NCBI GenBank assembly: GCA_003116975.1 | Contig: BGKB01000164.1 | Span: 71,518-135,517, forward strand | Reading direction: 5' to 3' | Length of the DNA stretch: 64,000 bases | Source of the DNA: Aurantiochytrium sp. KH105 | Taxonomy: Eukaryota; Sar; Bigyra; Thraustochytrida; Thraustochytriidae | Shown: positions 17,607 through 27,842 of the stretch, piece after piece | Position numbering within the stretch: the stretch's first letter is position 1 | How the letters are laid out: each line of letters opens with the position of its first letter | Program-made: the position numbers and the translations under genes | The notes under the pieces: generated by a model | The model's database searches: none | The model's input: the letters and a program-made list of their open reading frames with translations, nothing else | What the model was told of the DNA's origin: nothing

Positions 17607-20600
17607 CTACTCTTCCGCCTCGGAACGCTTCTGTGGAGACGTCGGTTCATTTTCGTCTCGTTGCGCTTTGTCCTGCTGCTCAACATGTTGATGTGGTTCC
17701 TGCATTGGCATCATCGTTGCATGAGGTGGCATTGCGTGGAGGTAATATGGATGCTGAGGCGGCATCGGCATAAAAGGCGGAGGAGGGTTCGGATATCCTG
17801 GCATCATGTAGGGTGTCGAATAGTACATTTCATGGCCCGAAGGCCCAGGCATTGGGCCCATTGGCACATGCATCATCGGCTGCGGTGGCGGAGGATGAGG
17901 AGGATGAAACGAAGGAGCAAATGGCATCATCCCATTTTGCATGTAGGCTTGCATGTACGGAGGCCAAAAGTTGCCTGGAGGCCCCGCGTGTTGGCCGACC
18001 TGCACAAACTGAGGCCCTGGCTGCGACTGTTCTGGAGTCACGAAATTTTGAAGAGGAGGAGATTGACCAACCTCCGGATCAGTACCTGCTGGTCCAGAAG
18101 CCTTGCTCTCGCCCTGGCCCACTGCTGGCGCCCCAGAAAGACGCTCGGAGGCCATCGTTTGGCCCTGGGCCCAAGCGAGCATTTCGTCATGGAGCTGCAC
18201 GGGTGTTACATGACGCCGCGGGCACGCATCTCCCTCGGGACAATTGCCCTGTAAAAAGAGTCGGCAAATGTCGACAACTGGTGGGCTGTTTCCTTTTGCA
18301 CCTGCTGCCGCCTCTGACGTCCCGGTGGGCTCGTGAGCTTTTTCCGAATTGGACAAAGCTGAAACACCACTCTTTTGCGTAGGCGCAGACGTAGGCGTAG
18401 GCGCAGGCGCAAGAGCATGCTCGGATGCTTCTTCAGTACTGGATGCAGGCGGCGTGGAGCTTTCCCGAGCCTCCCACGCATCAAGCGCAGCCGCCGTAGG
18501 CTTATCCACTCCGTGTTGCGAAACATGCACAGCAGCCTTATCCACTCCATTTTGCGAGACATCCACAGCAGCCTTGTCCACTACGCTTTGCGAAACATCC
18601 ACTGCAGCCTTGTCCACTCCGCTTTGCGACACCGCTTCTAGCTTCTTCGACTTGCTCGACTTCTTCTTGTTCTTCTTCTTCCTATTGTGAGTCTTCTTGT
18701 CGTGCTTCGTTGATGTCTCTGCAGCTGCTGGCGACACCGCTCCAGCCTCGGAACTGTTGGAGTCCGGCGGGGCTTGCGTGACTGCGTCGCCTCTCGTGCC
18801 TTCTTCCGTTGAGCACGAAAACTGTGAAGTGGAGCCGTTCGCTTGAGCATCTCCACTTTCTCGGTCGGCCAGCGAGGTCTTTTGACTCGATTTTGATGCA
18901 AGCTCTGATTTGGGACTCTGCGCTACATCAGACGACTTCTGCTTGGATACATCGTCTTTCGAGCGACCCTCCTCAGTTAATGCAGCAGCGCAGGAAGAAT
19001 GCAACAGCAAACTCTCCTTTTCCACATCTCCAACGACTTGAGGAGTCGCTCGATCAGACACTCTCTTCGTTGACTTTTCACTCCCTCGGCGAGATTCCAT
19101 TTTCTCTTTTGCCTGAGTTTGAAATTGTCCATCGGCAGACGCATCGGTATGCTGCGTCTTGATACGCCGATTCCCTTTTCTCCGAGCGGACACAGTTGTC
19201 CAGCTCTCTAGGCTTTCGTCTACTGACAGCTCATCCTTCTCCAAAGAAGTCTGTGTGGAAGGCGGAGAATCGTCGAGATGTACATCCTGCTCCGAAGTCT
19301 TCATGTCATGCAACACAGAAGAAGTCCCAGGTTCTTCTTCTTCTTCTTCTTTGTCTTTGCTATTTCCAATTCCGTTCTCAGTCATGCCCAAAGTATCATT
19401 AAGAGAATAAGAACGGGTCTCCTGCCGCGCACCTTCCTGTTCGCTTACACTTTTGCCGCCACGCGTTTTCCGTTTCGACTTGGCCTTGCGTGTCTTCGCA
19501 CCTCCTCCGCCTCCAGCCCCGAGAGCAAGACTTGCCGGTTCCACCTGATTCAGCAATGTAGCACGATGCTTGGCATTCACGGCACTCTGGTGAGCAATCT
19601 CGTCAACGCGATTGACAAGGAGTTGCGCGATAGCAGCAGTGAAGAATTGAAATCGCATCGTGACATTTCGTCGCAGGGCACGCTCGACTGCGCCCAAATT
19701 TTCCAGAGAGGCCTCATAATCCCGTTTCAAAGCCCGTAGACGGTGCTGCGCCGAGATGATGAGTTCACGAACGTGGCAGAGGTCGTCTTCACAGGTGAAA
19801 TTTTGCTGCACCTGCTGGCTCAAGGCAGCGTCGAGATGCACAGTATTATTCACAAGGACAAGCTGATCCTTGAATATAGCCTGTACCTTGGTTGTGACCT
19901 CCTCGTCATCCATGCGTGCGTCGGAAAGAGGGGCGGTTGCTGCAGACTCCTTGCCTGCAACCTGCACTTGCCGCACAGCCACCAACACTTGCGCCGCTGC
20001 AAGCACAAGGTCAAGAATCGCCTCGCGCTCAGAAAGGCCCAAATCGAGTGACATTCGAGGTGTCGGGTAGAAAACCCCAGCAGTCTTTGCAATACGTCGA
20101 GCTTCCTGTTGACCAAGTTCCAAACCTGGCCTTCCCGCGAAGAACTGTTCCTGCTTCCATGCAATTGTTTGCACTTCATGCATTTCCAGAGTCTCACGAA
20201 GCTTGGACGTAATTTCTTGCCGCCAGTCGTCCCATCTTTCCGTGGTCCCCGGGTCCCCCTGCTTGTCCACGCTAGCTTCTGCAATTTCACCCTCCTCGCC
20301 CTCTTTTTCCCTCTCCATGGACATCTTTCCATCTCCACCCTTGCGTGGAGTGGCGAGCAGACCCTCGTACGGATTCACGGCGGCAGCTACGCAAATCTCT
20401 TCTGATACTCGGCTCAGCGGCCCTAAAAAATCGGCACAAAACGCTAGCAGCGCGCCTTCTTTGACTGATGCCTCGTGCAAAGCTGATGCTTCGGCGCGCG
20501 CATCTTCACGAGCAGCTCGGCCCGCCGAGGTCGCGAGCGACATGACCGCGCTCAGTACACCGGCACCCCCCGCAAGCGGTGATCCGGAAGACGGCTCAGC

Positions 20601-23600
20601 GCCCGTGTGGTCTATCATGACACTCGCCCCAGTCACCTGCTTTGTCGGTGCAGAAGGCTTTGAACAGGCCTCGAGAGAGGCTTGCAATCGCATCGACAGC
20701 ATCGGGCTGTCCATAGCCACCTCAAGCAAAGATCTCGGGATTTGTTCCACCTTGCTCATCGTTTCACAGAGCGTGTTTACGCAGCTAGCAAAGTGCGAGT
20801 GCGCGCTGAGATCCTTCGTTGACGTCTGCGCCGGAGGGTCGTGAGACCGAGAATGACCACGGCGACCCTGTACATGGCGTTTTGCCAGATCAGACGTCTT
20901 GCTGTGCATGGCGTCGATCTCCTCGAGGTAGGTAAGGATGTTTTGAAGATTGAACAAACGCTCGCCCTTGGAAAAGACATCGTCGCGACGAGCCGTGTAC
21001 TGCTGCGCCAAGTCCTTGCAGCACTGCACCTCGTGCTGTAATTCGTCAGCAAGAGCAGGGCCTGTTTGCGACAGTCGCAGAATACGCTCAAACAAAGAAT
21101 GAATGCTGTCATTCGTTCGTTCGGTTCCTGTTTCAGACCGCGTCTCCCCGCTGCACCGGTTACTCTTGACGTCGCCGCCACAGGCATTGCACTGGAGAGC
21201 GAGCGGTCTCTTACCTCGGCGACCTTGCGATGGCTGCGCGCATGCCACAACGTTGCGTGTCTCTTGCCCGCTCAAGGCAGATTCCGAAGTTGACGGAATG
21301 CTCTGAACCTGGCCATCTTCCTTTGCTTTGTTTTTGGTGGTTGCCTCGCTGACGAATGTTGAAGCCTTACCGTTTGCAGCCTTACCGTTTGCAGCTGCGC
21401 CCCGTTTCTTCCGCCTGGACGGGCGCTGTTTGATTGTTATGTCTGGGGCAAAATTTGCAACATAGCAGGACAAACGCCTTTTCCCATCCGGAGAGAGCGT
21501 AGACTTTAATTTGAGTTCAGGCAGCCACGCTGTTATACGGCCATTGCTGCTGCCGCTGCCGCTGCTGCCGCCGCCACCACCGCACGAAAAATCCAAGGCG
21601 CAAGTGCTTGCGCAGCCTTGACCACATTCACAACACAGAGGCGCTTCGCCCAAGTAAATGGGAACAAGACCGACATTAGCAAAACATGCAGACGCGCAGC
21701 GCTTCGAAACAACCCAGCCATCAGAAAATACGAGCGAGCCAGGCGCTTCTTCACCAGCAGCGTTCGCCTTTTGCCGCCACTCACGAGCGTGAACGAAGTA
21801 GGTTTCCTCGATGAGGAGACCATTGCTCGAAGATGAAGAAGCGCCGAACATGGGATAACCTTGCGCCATGTCCGCGAGCACACATAAACTTGGCGGTAGC
21901 GCGCAATTTGGAATGATGCGCTCGTCCAAAGCGCCGACAGTTTGAACTGGCGGTTCCGCAACATCAATTTCGTCAAGCTCGCTCAACGCCGCAGCAGCAA
22001 AGGCAGGCGATGCCTGTAAGGCACGCATTTTGAGCTTGGTCTCGGCAAAAGCTGCAGCGAGGCGCTGCCAGCGGCGACCTGCATCGGACTTGATGAGCAC
22101 CTCGAGTTTGCTCGCGCTCGCCCCGCGACGAAGCGGCCTCTCAAAGTGACCAGCTGTGGGAGACGCGATTTTTCCATAGTCCAAACGAGAGTAGACTTCG
22201 AGCGTGTCGGCCAAGGCACGATGAAAGGTATCGTTCTCGGCTGCTGCGTCATGGTCGGTGTGCTCATGCGCAAGCGCGAACAACTTGTACGATGCAGGCA
22301 CGCGGGGCGATTCGCCGTCAATGTAAATTTCTCGCGCGACTTGAAGAACATCCATGGGTCTGCCTGGAATTTCACCTCGTAAATGTTGTGTAATAGCTTG
22401 CAAATCTTGCAAAGAAATGAGCCGAATCCGCTCCCGCTGGTCGCTATTCTGCAGCGCTTCCCATGCTTCGGCTAACTTCGCAACACGCGTGTTTCGAGCA
22501 GGTTCACGAGCGCACTCGCATGTCTTGTTGCTAGGGACACTTGACTCGCGCGTACTTTGCAAAGTCGAAGAGCTTGGTACGCAGGATGGCACGAGATTCC
22601 AAGGCCCATATCCCGTCTCAACATCGATGACTTGGCTATATGCAAAAGCCGCTTCGATGTCGTCCTCCAAGCCGCCATTGGTTGTCGTTGTGTTCTCGTC
22701 ATTGGAAGCAGCCGACGCAGTTGCCCTGGCCATCGTGTCTTGGCCGCGAGTGAGCAGAGCGTCTACGTGGGGTTCGCTGTGGCCGTGCGCAGCCGTCACC
22801 AGCCACGGTGGGGCAGCGGTCCAATTCCGATTAAGATTTAGATCTTCGCAGGAGCTCAGGGCTTCTACGTTAAAGAACGGTGCAAGCGCCTCATCCATCT
22901 CGGCAATTAAAGTCCCGTCGTCCACAGTTGTTTGTTTTGCGATCTCGATACGGAGACGCAACAAAACAACAATTTGCGTTGGGGCCGCAGCCCGAAGACA
23001 GGAGCACACGAGACGCTGCGCGAGCGCGGCAACCCCGCCGCGGCGCAAAGAGAGCGCTGTGTCGCCCTCGCCCAAGAGCGCAAAAATTACACGCTGCACG
23101 TTTGCCACATACTGCTCATAGGTTTTTACCAATGCATCGGGACTTATGATGGCAAGTAATGACCGCATGCAAACTTGTAAAACTCGGGCACTCAACGCGC
23201 TGCGCACACAACGATTGAGGCCAGTCAGACTATTTCGCGCTCCACTTTGATATGCCTCGACATCAATCGCCTCCACGAGCGAGCCAACAAGGCGTCGGCA
23301 GTCCTCCAAGGACCGCCGATCGCGCAGGAGGGCACATGTGTCAAGGGTTAGACCTGGTTTCTTTCCCCCCACCCGGCTTGGATCGAGCGCCACATAAACG
23401 AGAAGAGCATCACACATGATCCAGAGCAAGGTGTCCTCGTCGAGGCCAGATGAGAGCGGTGACGCGTCATAGAGCTTAGACTTGGCAGGTTGCGCCCCGC
23501 CGGCCTCTGGACCTTCGCTCTCGTCCAGTATCCTGAGTCCAAAGTCATTCTGATGCACCGCACCTTTGACAACAAAATTACGGGCCATTTGATCGCTAAG

Positions 23601-23981
23601 AGCAGCTTCGAAGCGCTTGAAAAGGTCTTGCGAGGCGATTGTTTTGTCGAGCGTGCGAGCCTGCTGCAATGCCCTCCCGCCGCTCTTTAGTTGCGCGGCA
23701 TTCCCCGTATGCCTTCCCAAACCAACCAGTGCGCAGCCTTTGCAAAGATGAGCGAGGGCGAGCTTTCCGTCGCGCTGGAGGGCTTGCGTGGAATCTTTCA
23801 GCGCTTCGTCCATGCGCCCCAGGAGCACGTTCGCCTTGGCGCGGCTCGCAAAGAAGGGCGCCCGCTTCGGGTCTCTGGCGATCAGTCGCGTCATGATCTC
23901 CACGGCCTTCGCATACTCGGTCTCTTCCACCGCTGCGCGAAAGGCCTGCACCTCTTCCAGCACTGCACGCGTGGCCTCCAT
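17607..23981 (-). CDS. Very large TPR and CCCH zinc-finger protein
   Basis: Single exon, 2124 aa from the ATG at 23981 that opens a tetratricopeptide-like region. The same frame also has an ATG at 24321, adding 113 Arg/Glu-rich residues that look like translated 5' UTR. TPR-like helices cover about 1-100 ('YAKAVEIMTRL', 'FFASRAKANVLLGRMDEAL'). A Cys-rich segment lies near 750-790. Several Lys/Ser low-complexity linkers follow. Near 1780-1830 a 13-aa unit ('VDKAAVDVSQ') recurs about four times. A CCCH finger of spacing C-x7-C-x5-C-x3-H ('CRLFLQGNCPEGDACPRRH') sits at about 1910-1930, so RNA binding is likely. The tail is Pro/Met/His/Gln-rich. Overall family not recognised; an RNA-binding scaffold is an inference. 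Confidence 0.8.
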   Translation of the reverse strand: MEATRAVLEEVQAFRAAVEETEYAKAVEIMTRLIARDPKRAPFFASRAKANVLLGRMDEALKDSTQALQRDGKLALAHLCKGCALVGLGRHTGNAAQLKSGGRALQQARTLDKTIASQDLFKRFEAALSDQMARNFVVKGAVHQNDFGLRILDESEGPEAGGAQPAKSKLYDASPLSSGLDEDTLLWIMCDALLVYVALDPSRVGGKKPGLTLDTCALLRDRRSLEDCRRLVGSLVEAIDVEAYQSGARNSLTGLNRCVRSALSARVLQVCMRSLLAIISPDALVKTYEQYVANVQRVIFALLGEGDTALSLRRGGVAALAQRLVCSCLRAAAPTQIVVLLRLRIEIAKQTTVDDGTLIAEMDEALAPFFNVEALSSCEDLNLNRNWTAAPPWLVTAAHGHSEPHVDALLTRGQDTMARATASAASNDENTTTTNGGLEDDIEAAFAYSQVIDVETGYGPWNLVPSCVPSSSTLQSTRESSVPSNKTCECAREPARNTRVAKLAEAWEALQNSDQRERIRLISLQDLQAITQHLRGEIPGRPMDVLQVAREIYIDGESPRVPASYKLFALAHEHTDHDAAAENDTFHRALADTLEVYSRLDYGKIASPTAGHFERPLRRGASASKLEVLIKSDAGRRWQRLAAAFAETKLKMRALQASPAFAAAALSELDEIDVAEPPVQTVGALDERIIPNCALPPSLCVLADMAQGYPMFGASSSSSNGLLIEETYFVHAREWRQKANAAGEEAPGSLVFSDGWVVSKRCASACFANVGLVPIYLGEAPLCCECGQGCASTCALDFSCGGGGGSSGSGSSNGRITAWLPELKLKSTLSPDGKRRLSCYVANFAPDITIKQRPSRRKKRGAAANGKAANGKASTFVSEATTKNKAKEDGQVQSIPSTSESALSGQETRNVVACAQPSQGRRGKRPLALQCNACGGDVKSNRCSGETRSETGTERTNDSIHSLFERILRLSQTGPALADELQHEVQCCKDLAQQYTARRDDVFSKGERLFNLQNILTYLEEIDAMHSKTSDLAKRHVQGRRGHSRSHDPPAQTSTKDLSAHSHFASCVNTLCETMSKVEQIPRSLLEVAMDSPMLSMRLQASLEACSKPSAPTKQVTGASVMIDHTGAEPSSGSPLAGGAGVLSAVMSLATSAGRAAREDARAEASALHEASVKEGALLAFCADFLGPLSRVSEEICVAAAVNPYEGLLATPRKGGDGKMSMEREKEGEEGEIAEASVDKQGDPGTTERWDDWRQEITSKLRETLEMHEVQTIAWKQEQFFAGRPGLELGQQEARRIAKTAGVFYPTPRMSLDLGLSEREAILDLVLAAAQVLVAVRQVQVAGKESAATAPLSDARMDDEEVTTKVQAIFKDQLVLVNNTVHLDAALSQQVQQNFTCEDDLCHVRELIISAQHRLRALKRDYEASLENLGAVERALRRNVTMRFQFFTAAIAQLLVNRVDEIAHQSAVNAKHRATLLNQVEPASLALGAGGGGGAKTRKAKSKRKTRGGKSVSEQEGARQETRSYSLNDTLGMTENGIGNSKDKEEEEEEPGTSSVLHDMKTSEQDVHLDDSPPSTQTSLEKDELSVDESLESWTTVSARRKGNRRIKTQHTDASADGQFQTQAKEKMESRRGSEKSTKRVSDRATPQVVGDVEKESLLLHSSCAAALTEEGRSKDDVSKQKSSDVAQSPKSELASKSSQKTSLADRESGDAQANGSTSQFSCSTEEGTRGDAVTQAPPDSNSSEAGAVSPAAAETSTKHDKKTHNRKKKNKKKSSKSKKLEAVSQSGVDKAAVDVSQSVVDKAAVDVSQNGVDKAAVHVSQHGVDKPTAAALDAWEARESSTPPASSTEEASEHALAPAPTPTSAPTQKSGVSALSNSEKAHEPTGTSEAAAGAKGNSPPVVDICRLFLQGNCPEGDACPRRHVTPVQLHDEMLAWAQGQTMASERLSGAPAVGQGESKASGPAGTDPEVGQSPPLQNFVTPEQSQPGPQFVQVGQHAGPPGNFWPPYMQAYMQNGMMPFAPSFHPPHPPPPQPMMHVPMGPMPGPSGHEMYYSTPYMMPGYPNPPPPFMPMPPQHPYYLHAMPPHATMMPMQEPHQHVEQQDKAQRDENEPTSPQKRSEAEE
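18490..18640 (-). repeat. 39-bp coding tandem repeat (about four copies)
   Basis: Inside the TPR/CCCH gene, the block 'gccttgtccact' plus 'gaaacatccac'-type sequence recurs every 39 bp, encoding variants of 'VDKAAVDVSQ'. Seen directly; copies differ at several bases. Confidence 0.85.
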
Positions 23982-24877
23982 GGCTGCGCCCCTCCGCCTG
24001 CGCTCCTCGTCTCCGTCCTCGTCCTCTGTCCTTCGTCGTCTTCGACCTTCTCCGTCTTCTTCTGGGTCTGCCTGCTCGGCTCGCTTGGCCTGCCACCAGC
24101 TTTCTTGAACAACGAGAAGAGGTGGGCGACGACACCACGACGAGCCAGAACAGAAGCCCTTCTTACTACGATCCAGCTTCGCCTGACCTGACGGAGCTTT
24201 GCGCGATGCGCTGCACTGCGAAATGCGCGAGGCACCGATGACACCGAAATTTGCGCCATGAAGTTGGCTCAGCAAGCAGCTTCGCGAGCCCAGGTGGAAA
24301 GAACCTTGCCGGTCGAGCATCTGCGTTTGCAACGGGACACGGATGATGAAGAGAACAAAAAATCAGCACGTTTCCTTGCTTCGAAGATTCAATTTCGATT
24401 CATTGACGTGGCTAAATTAATCATGATTGAGTGACAACTGTCGCGCACAAAGAGAGCCAAGAAATAGGCCTACAGAGATAGATGTAAATCAACCGTTTGT
24501 CATCACAAATGGCCAAGATCATTCGCTTTCCCAGGTATTTGGTTGACAGAGAATGCGAGACTGTGCAACACATTGAAATCTCTTTTGCTTTCTGTACATC
24601 GCAAAACCAGGAGGCCATCTTTTTCTTCTTGTTGTGGTACAAATTACAAACTATTTCCAGCCGTGCCCGGCGGCCAAAATCGAGAGACCCATACTCACAG
24701 TTTTGCACAATCACATCGCAGTTCGAATATGTTGAAGCCCGCCAATGACTCGCCTTTTCGTTGCTGCGTGCAACGCGCTTGCGACGACATAAGAGCCGCT
24801 CGCGACTGCGACCACGACCGAGACGGTGGGGCCCGTCGAAGCGGTCTATCCGTGCCCGGTTGGCGAAGGGGCCTAAG
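23982..24877. promoter_or_regulatory. Divergent intergenic region (TPR/CCCH gene and ankyrin gene)
   Basis: About 900 bp between two divergent starts, so both promoters should lie here. The stretch at about 24340-24720 is clearly AT-richer than its surroundings. No specific factor site recognised. Part may be coding if the TPR/CCCH gene starts at 24321. Confidence 0.5.
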
Positions 24878-27403
24878 ATGAATTCTAGTCCGGAGTCGCA
24901 CGGCATTGTCAGGCTCCTTCAGAAAGGCGCCAACGGGCAGAGTCGATCTGGCACACCCGCGCAGCCCGTCCCGTCGCAGCGCGTCCCTTCGCAGGCGAGG
25001 CGGGCATCGCGCCACGCCCGAGGGAGACCCGCGAGAGCTCTGGTGGTCGTGCCCTCTGCGCAGACCGTTTCGCCGCGTCGAGGTCGCCAGCGTGCGCGAG
25101 GCATCGGCGCGACGGAGGCAGCGAGCATCGATCAGGTGAGCGGCATGGCGCCGACTTCAACTACGACGGGGACGATGGCCCCGCGACGTGGCACCGATAG
25201 TGCGGATGGCGAGGAGGCGGAGGCCGCCGCCGCCCTTGAGGATCTCATCGCCAAGGCCTGCGAAGCGGGCCGCACAGATGTGGTCAAGGCGGCGCTCGAG
25301 CAGCACGGGTTCCACGTCGACGCGCCAGTCCACGTCGACGTCGGCAGCGACAACGAGCAGAGCAGCACAGGCGCGGCTGCAGAACCACGGAAGCGCCGGT
25401 CAACAGCACTTCACATTGCGTGCGAAAATGGCCAAGTGGACGTTGTTCGCGCTCTGCTTAAACTCGGCGCGCGGGCGGACGTCGAGGATGACGAGGGCCG
25501 GAAGCCGGCCGAGGTTGCCAGCCAGGCCGTGCGACAGGCTCTCGAGCAAGAACTCTTGCAGCAAGTGGCAGCAGGCGACCTCGAAAAGGTTCGCGGTCTG
25601 CTCCATGGCGGCGTCAATGCTAACGCTGATGACGGGACCGCGGCCCACGCAACGATTCTGCACTGGGCTGCCTCGTTCGGACAGCCTCGCGAGCTCTTGC
25701 AGGAACTCGTCAATGCAGGTGCCGTGCTCGAAGCCTGCAATGACAAAAAGCGGACCCCCATGCACGAGGCGTGCGAAGGGGGCCACGTGGAGACAGCGAG
25801 CGCTCTCCTGGAGCTTGGGGCAAGCCCAGACGCGCGCGACGTTGATGGACACTTGCCTGTCGAGCTTGCCAAAACCCAGGCCCTGCGGTCTGCGTTCGCC
25901 GCCCTGTTTGGCCAACTCGACCAGTTTCCGAAAGATGGGGGTGAAAACGAAGAGAGCAAAGGTCGAGAATTCAAGGGCTCAGAGGCTCTCTCAGAGTCCT
26001 CCACCTCCTCCTCCTCCAAGGATGGCGTGGCAAAGTCCACTTCTGCGGAGACCAGGCACAATGTTATTGTCGATGGACAAGAGGGAGCAAGCAAGGACCA
26101 GCATCTCGTGGATAAGGACGAAGTTCACGAATTGCGGCGCATGGTCGAAGAAAAGGATCTTACGATCGTGGCGCTCCGCGAGACAGTCGAGTCCCTCTTG
26201 GAAGAGAATGGCGTGCTCAAGTATATTTCCAAATTGCAAGACGAGTTCCGGAGTGTCTCTTCGCAGTTGCAGCGTGTCGCGGACCACAAGGAGCACTTGC
26301 AGAGCATGTATGTAAAGTGCGACATGGAGCTGGAACGCTGTCTGCAGGAGAACGCAATGTTGCGATCAGCGCTTCACGAAAAAGAGGAACGCCTTTTGTC
26401 GCTCCTTGACGAAACTGCTTCCGCTGTCTCGCGTCGCGTTTCTCTCGGGTCCGCGACGGATGGCGCGCACAGCCTCCGGTCTCATGCGAGCTCCGACGCG
26501 CGTTCTAAAACGCATGCACCTACATCTTCGACCGGTAAACAGCAGGGAGAACTCGACACATCGCAGGATCAGCAGCAAAGCCAACCAACCAAAAACGACA
26601 AACATTCTGTGGACGACGATCAGCGCGCAGAAACACGTGTGGCAATGTCTAAAAATGTTTCCGAAGAGGGTGGGACAAGCACGTTGCCAAACGTGCACGC
26701 TTTGTCACCAAGACGACGCAAGAGGTCGATGGAACGTAGCGAGTCGATCGAGTGCATTCTCATGGAGCGGGATCGACTCGGAAAAGAGCTCGAGGCCGAG
26801 CGAAGGCTCCGCTTTAGCGAAGCACGCCTCCATCTCGGCTACGCGAGCGATCTGAGGAAACAGCTTCAAGAGGCGCAAGAAGCTCTTGCAGACTTTGCTG
26901 CTAGCGGTGGGACAACGGAGGGCGTAAACGCTGGTGCCAACAAAAGTTCGGGAAAGTCGAACAAGAGCAAGAAAAAGGCATCAAAAAAGAAGGAAAAAAT
27001 AGCCGCGTCGGAAGCGGGAGGTCGTTCCGAGCAGAGTGGCTCAGCAGCGCGCGGAGGGGCTTCGCGTGCGGGAGGAGGAAAGGATGCGCAGCACGATGGC
27101 AACGATGACAGTGACTTCTCGTCCGACTCCTCTGACTCGGAAGATGAGCAGGGGGGTGGAATCTTTTCGGCAATTTACAATTCTATCTTTGGCGATGACG
27201 ACGACGACGATTCGGGTTCGGACTCGCAGTCAGAGTATGGTTCAGACGACGGGGATGTTGACGTTGACGGTGAAGAGGAGGAAAACAGGCCAGGCAAAAA
27301 TGCTGCAAACCTAAAATCGAGCAAGAAGACCGAGAACAGCGACAACAAGAACAAGAAACAAAAGAAGAAGGCCAGCAAGAAAGAGAAGAAGGCAAAAAGG
27401 TAG
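24878..27403 (+). CDS. Ankyrin-repeat and coiled-coil protein
   Basis: Single exon, 841 aa from the first in-frame ATG at 24878; an ATG at 25145 is an alternative. The N-terminal 130 aa are Arg/Pro/Ser-rich. Ankyrin repeats lie at about 135-330: 'STALHIACENGQVDVVRALLKLG', 'ILHWAASFGQ' and 'TPMHEACEGGHVETASALLELG'. Coiled coils follow at about 404-514 and 614-674. The C-terminal 160 aa alternate Lys-rich and Asp/Ser-rich low-complexity segments around a short hydrophobic motif ('GGGIFSAIYNSIFG'). Likely a protein-interaction scaffold; ankyrin plus coiled coil is too common to assign a pathway. Family not recognised. Confidence 0.82.
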   Translation: MNSSPESHGIVRLLQKGANGQSRSGTPAQPVPSQRVPSQARRASRHARGRPARALVVVPSAQTVSPRRGRQRARGIGATEAASIDQVSGMAPTSTTTGTMAPRRGTDSADGEEAEAAAALEDLIAKACEAGRTDVVKAALEQHGFHVDAPVHVDVGSDNEQSSTGAAAEPRKRRSTALHIACENGQVDVVRALLKLGARADVEDDEGRKPAEVASQAVRQALEQELLQQVAAGDLEKVRGLLHGGVNANADDGTAAHATILHWAASFGQPRELLQELVNAGAVLEACNDKKRTPMHEACEGGHVETASALLELGASPDARDVDGHLPVELAKTQALRSAFAALFGQLDQFPKDGGENEESKGREFKGSEALSESSTSSSSKDGVAKSTSAETRHNVIVDGQEGASKDQHLVDKDEVHELRRMVEEKDLTIVALRETVESLLEENGVLKYISKLQDEFRSVSSQLQRVADHKEHLQSMYVKCDMELERCLQENAMLRSALHEKEERLLSLLDETASAVSRRVSLGSATDGAHSLRSHASSDARSKTHAPTSSTGKQQGELDTSQDQQQSQPTKNDKHSVDDDQRAETRVAMSKNVSEEGGTSTLPNVHALSPRRRKRSMERSESIECILMERDRLGKELEAERRLRFSEARLHLGYASDLRKQLQEAQEALADFAASGGTTEGVNAGANKSSGKSNKSKKKASKKKEKIAASEAGGRSEQSGSAARGGASRAGGGKDAQHDGNDDSDFSSDSSDSEDEQGGGIFSAIYNSIFGDDDDDDSGSDSQSEYGSDDGDVDVDGEEEENRPGKNAANLKSSKKTENSDNKNKKQKKKASKKEKKAKR

Positions 27404-27842
27404 ACCCGCGATTCAAAGGCCCTACATTCCTTTCCTTGCCTGTTTTTCGTAGAGGCCGGCCAGTCTGGAGAGATCAAGGAGCAACTTGAAGTATCGACGA
27501 CGGCAAATTAGGAAACACCCAAACTGACCAAGAAACAAATCAACCAACGAACAAACAAACAAGCAAACAAATCAACATACATACGTACCAACAACATTTA
27601 GTGGGATATTTGCCGTGTGAGCCTGCGACCGTCTGTCTCGAGAGCATCGGTCGGACCAAGAAAGAAGGAAGGAGTGAAAGAAAAATGCAACGTAAGCTTA
27701 CTTTCGATGAGACGTAGACGCTAACAACACCAACAATGAAATCTACAGTTTGCCGTTTTCAGTATGTATTCTTCCAGCCAGGTCTCTGTGCAATGTAGCT
27801 TGTTGCTAGTAAATGGGGGCTGAAGATTTGCAGGTTGCCATG
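27404..27842. other. Convergent 3' intergenic region
   Basis: 439 bp between converging stops. Contains an A/C-rich tract with repeated 'aacaaacaa' at about 27535-27580, likely untranslated. No gene seen. Confidence 0.6.

Noticed and set aside
18490-18640. Regularly spaced repeats resembling a small CRISPR array
   Set aside because: The 39-bp units are contiguous, vary like coding repeats, and lie in frame inside a large gene; the genome is eukaryotic.
23982-24321. 113-residue N-terminal extension of the TPR/CCCH protein
   Set aside because: In frame with an ATG but made of Arg/Glu low-complexity sequence, and TPR similarity starts at the downstream ATG; kept as an alternative only.
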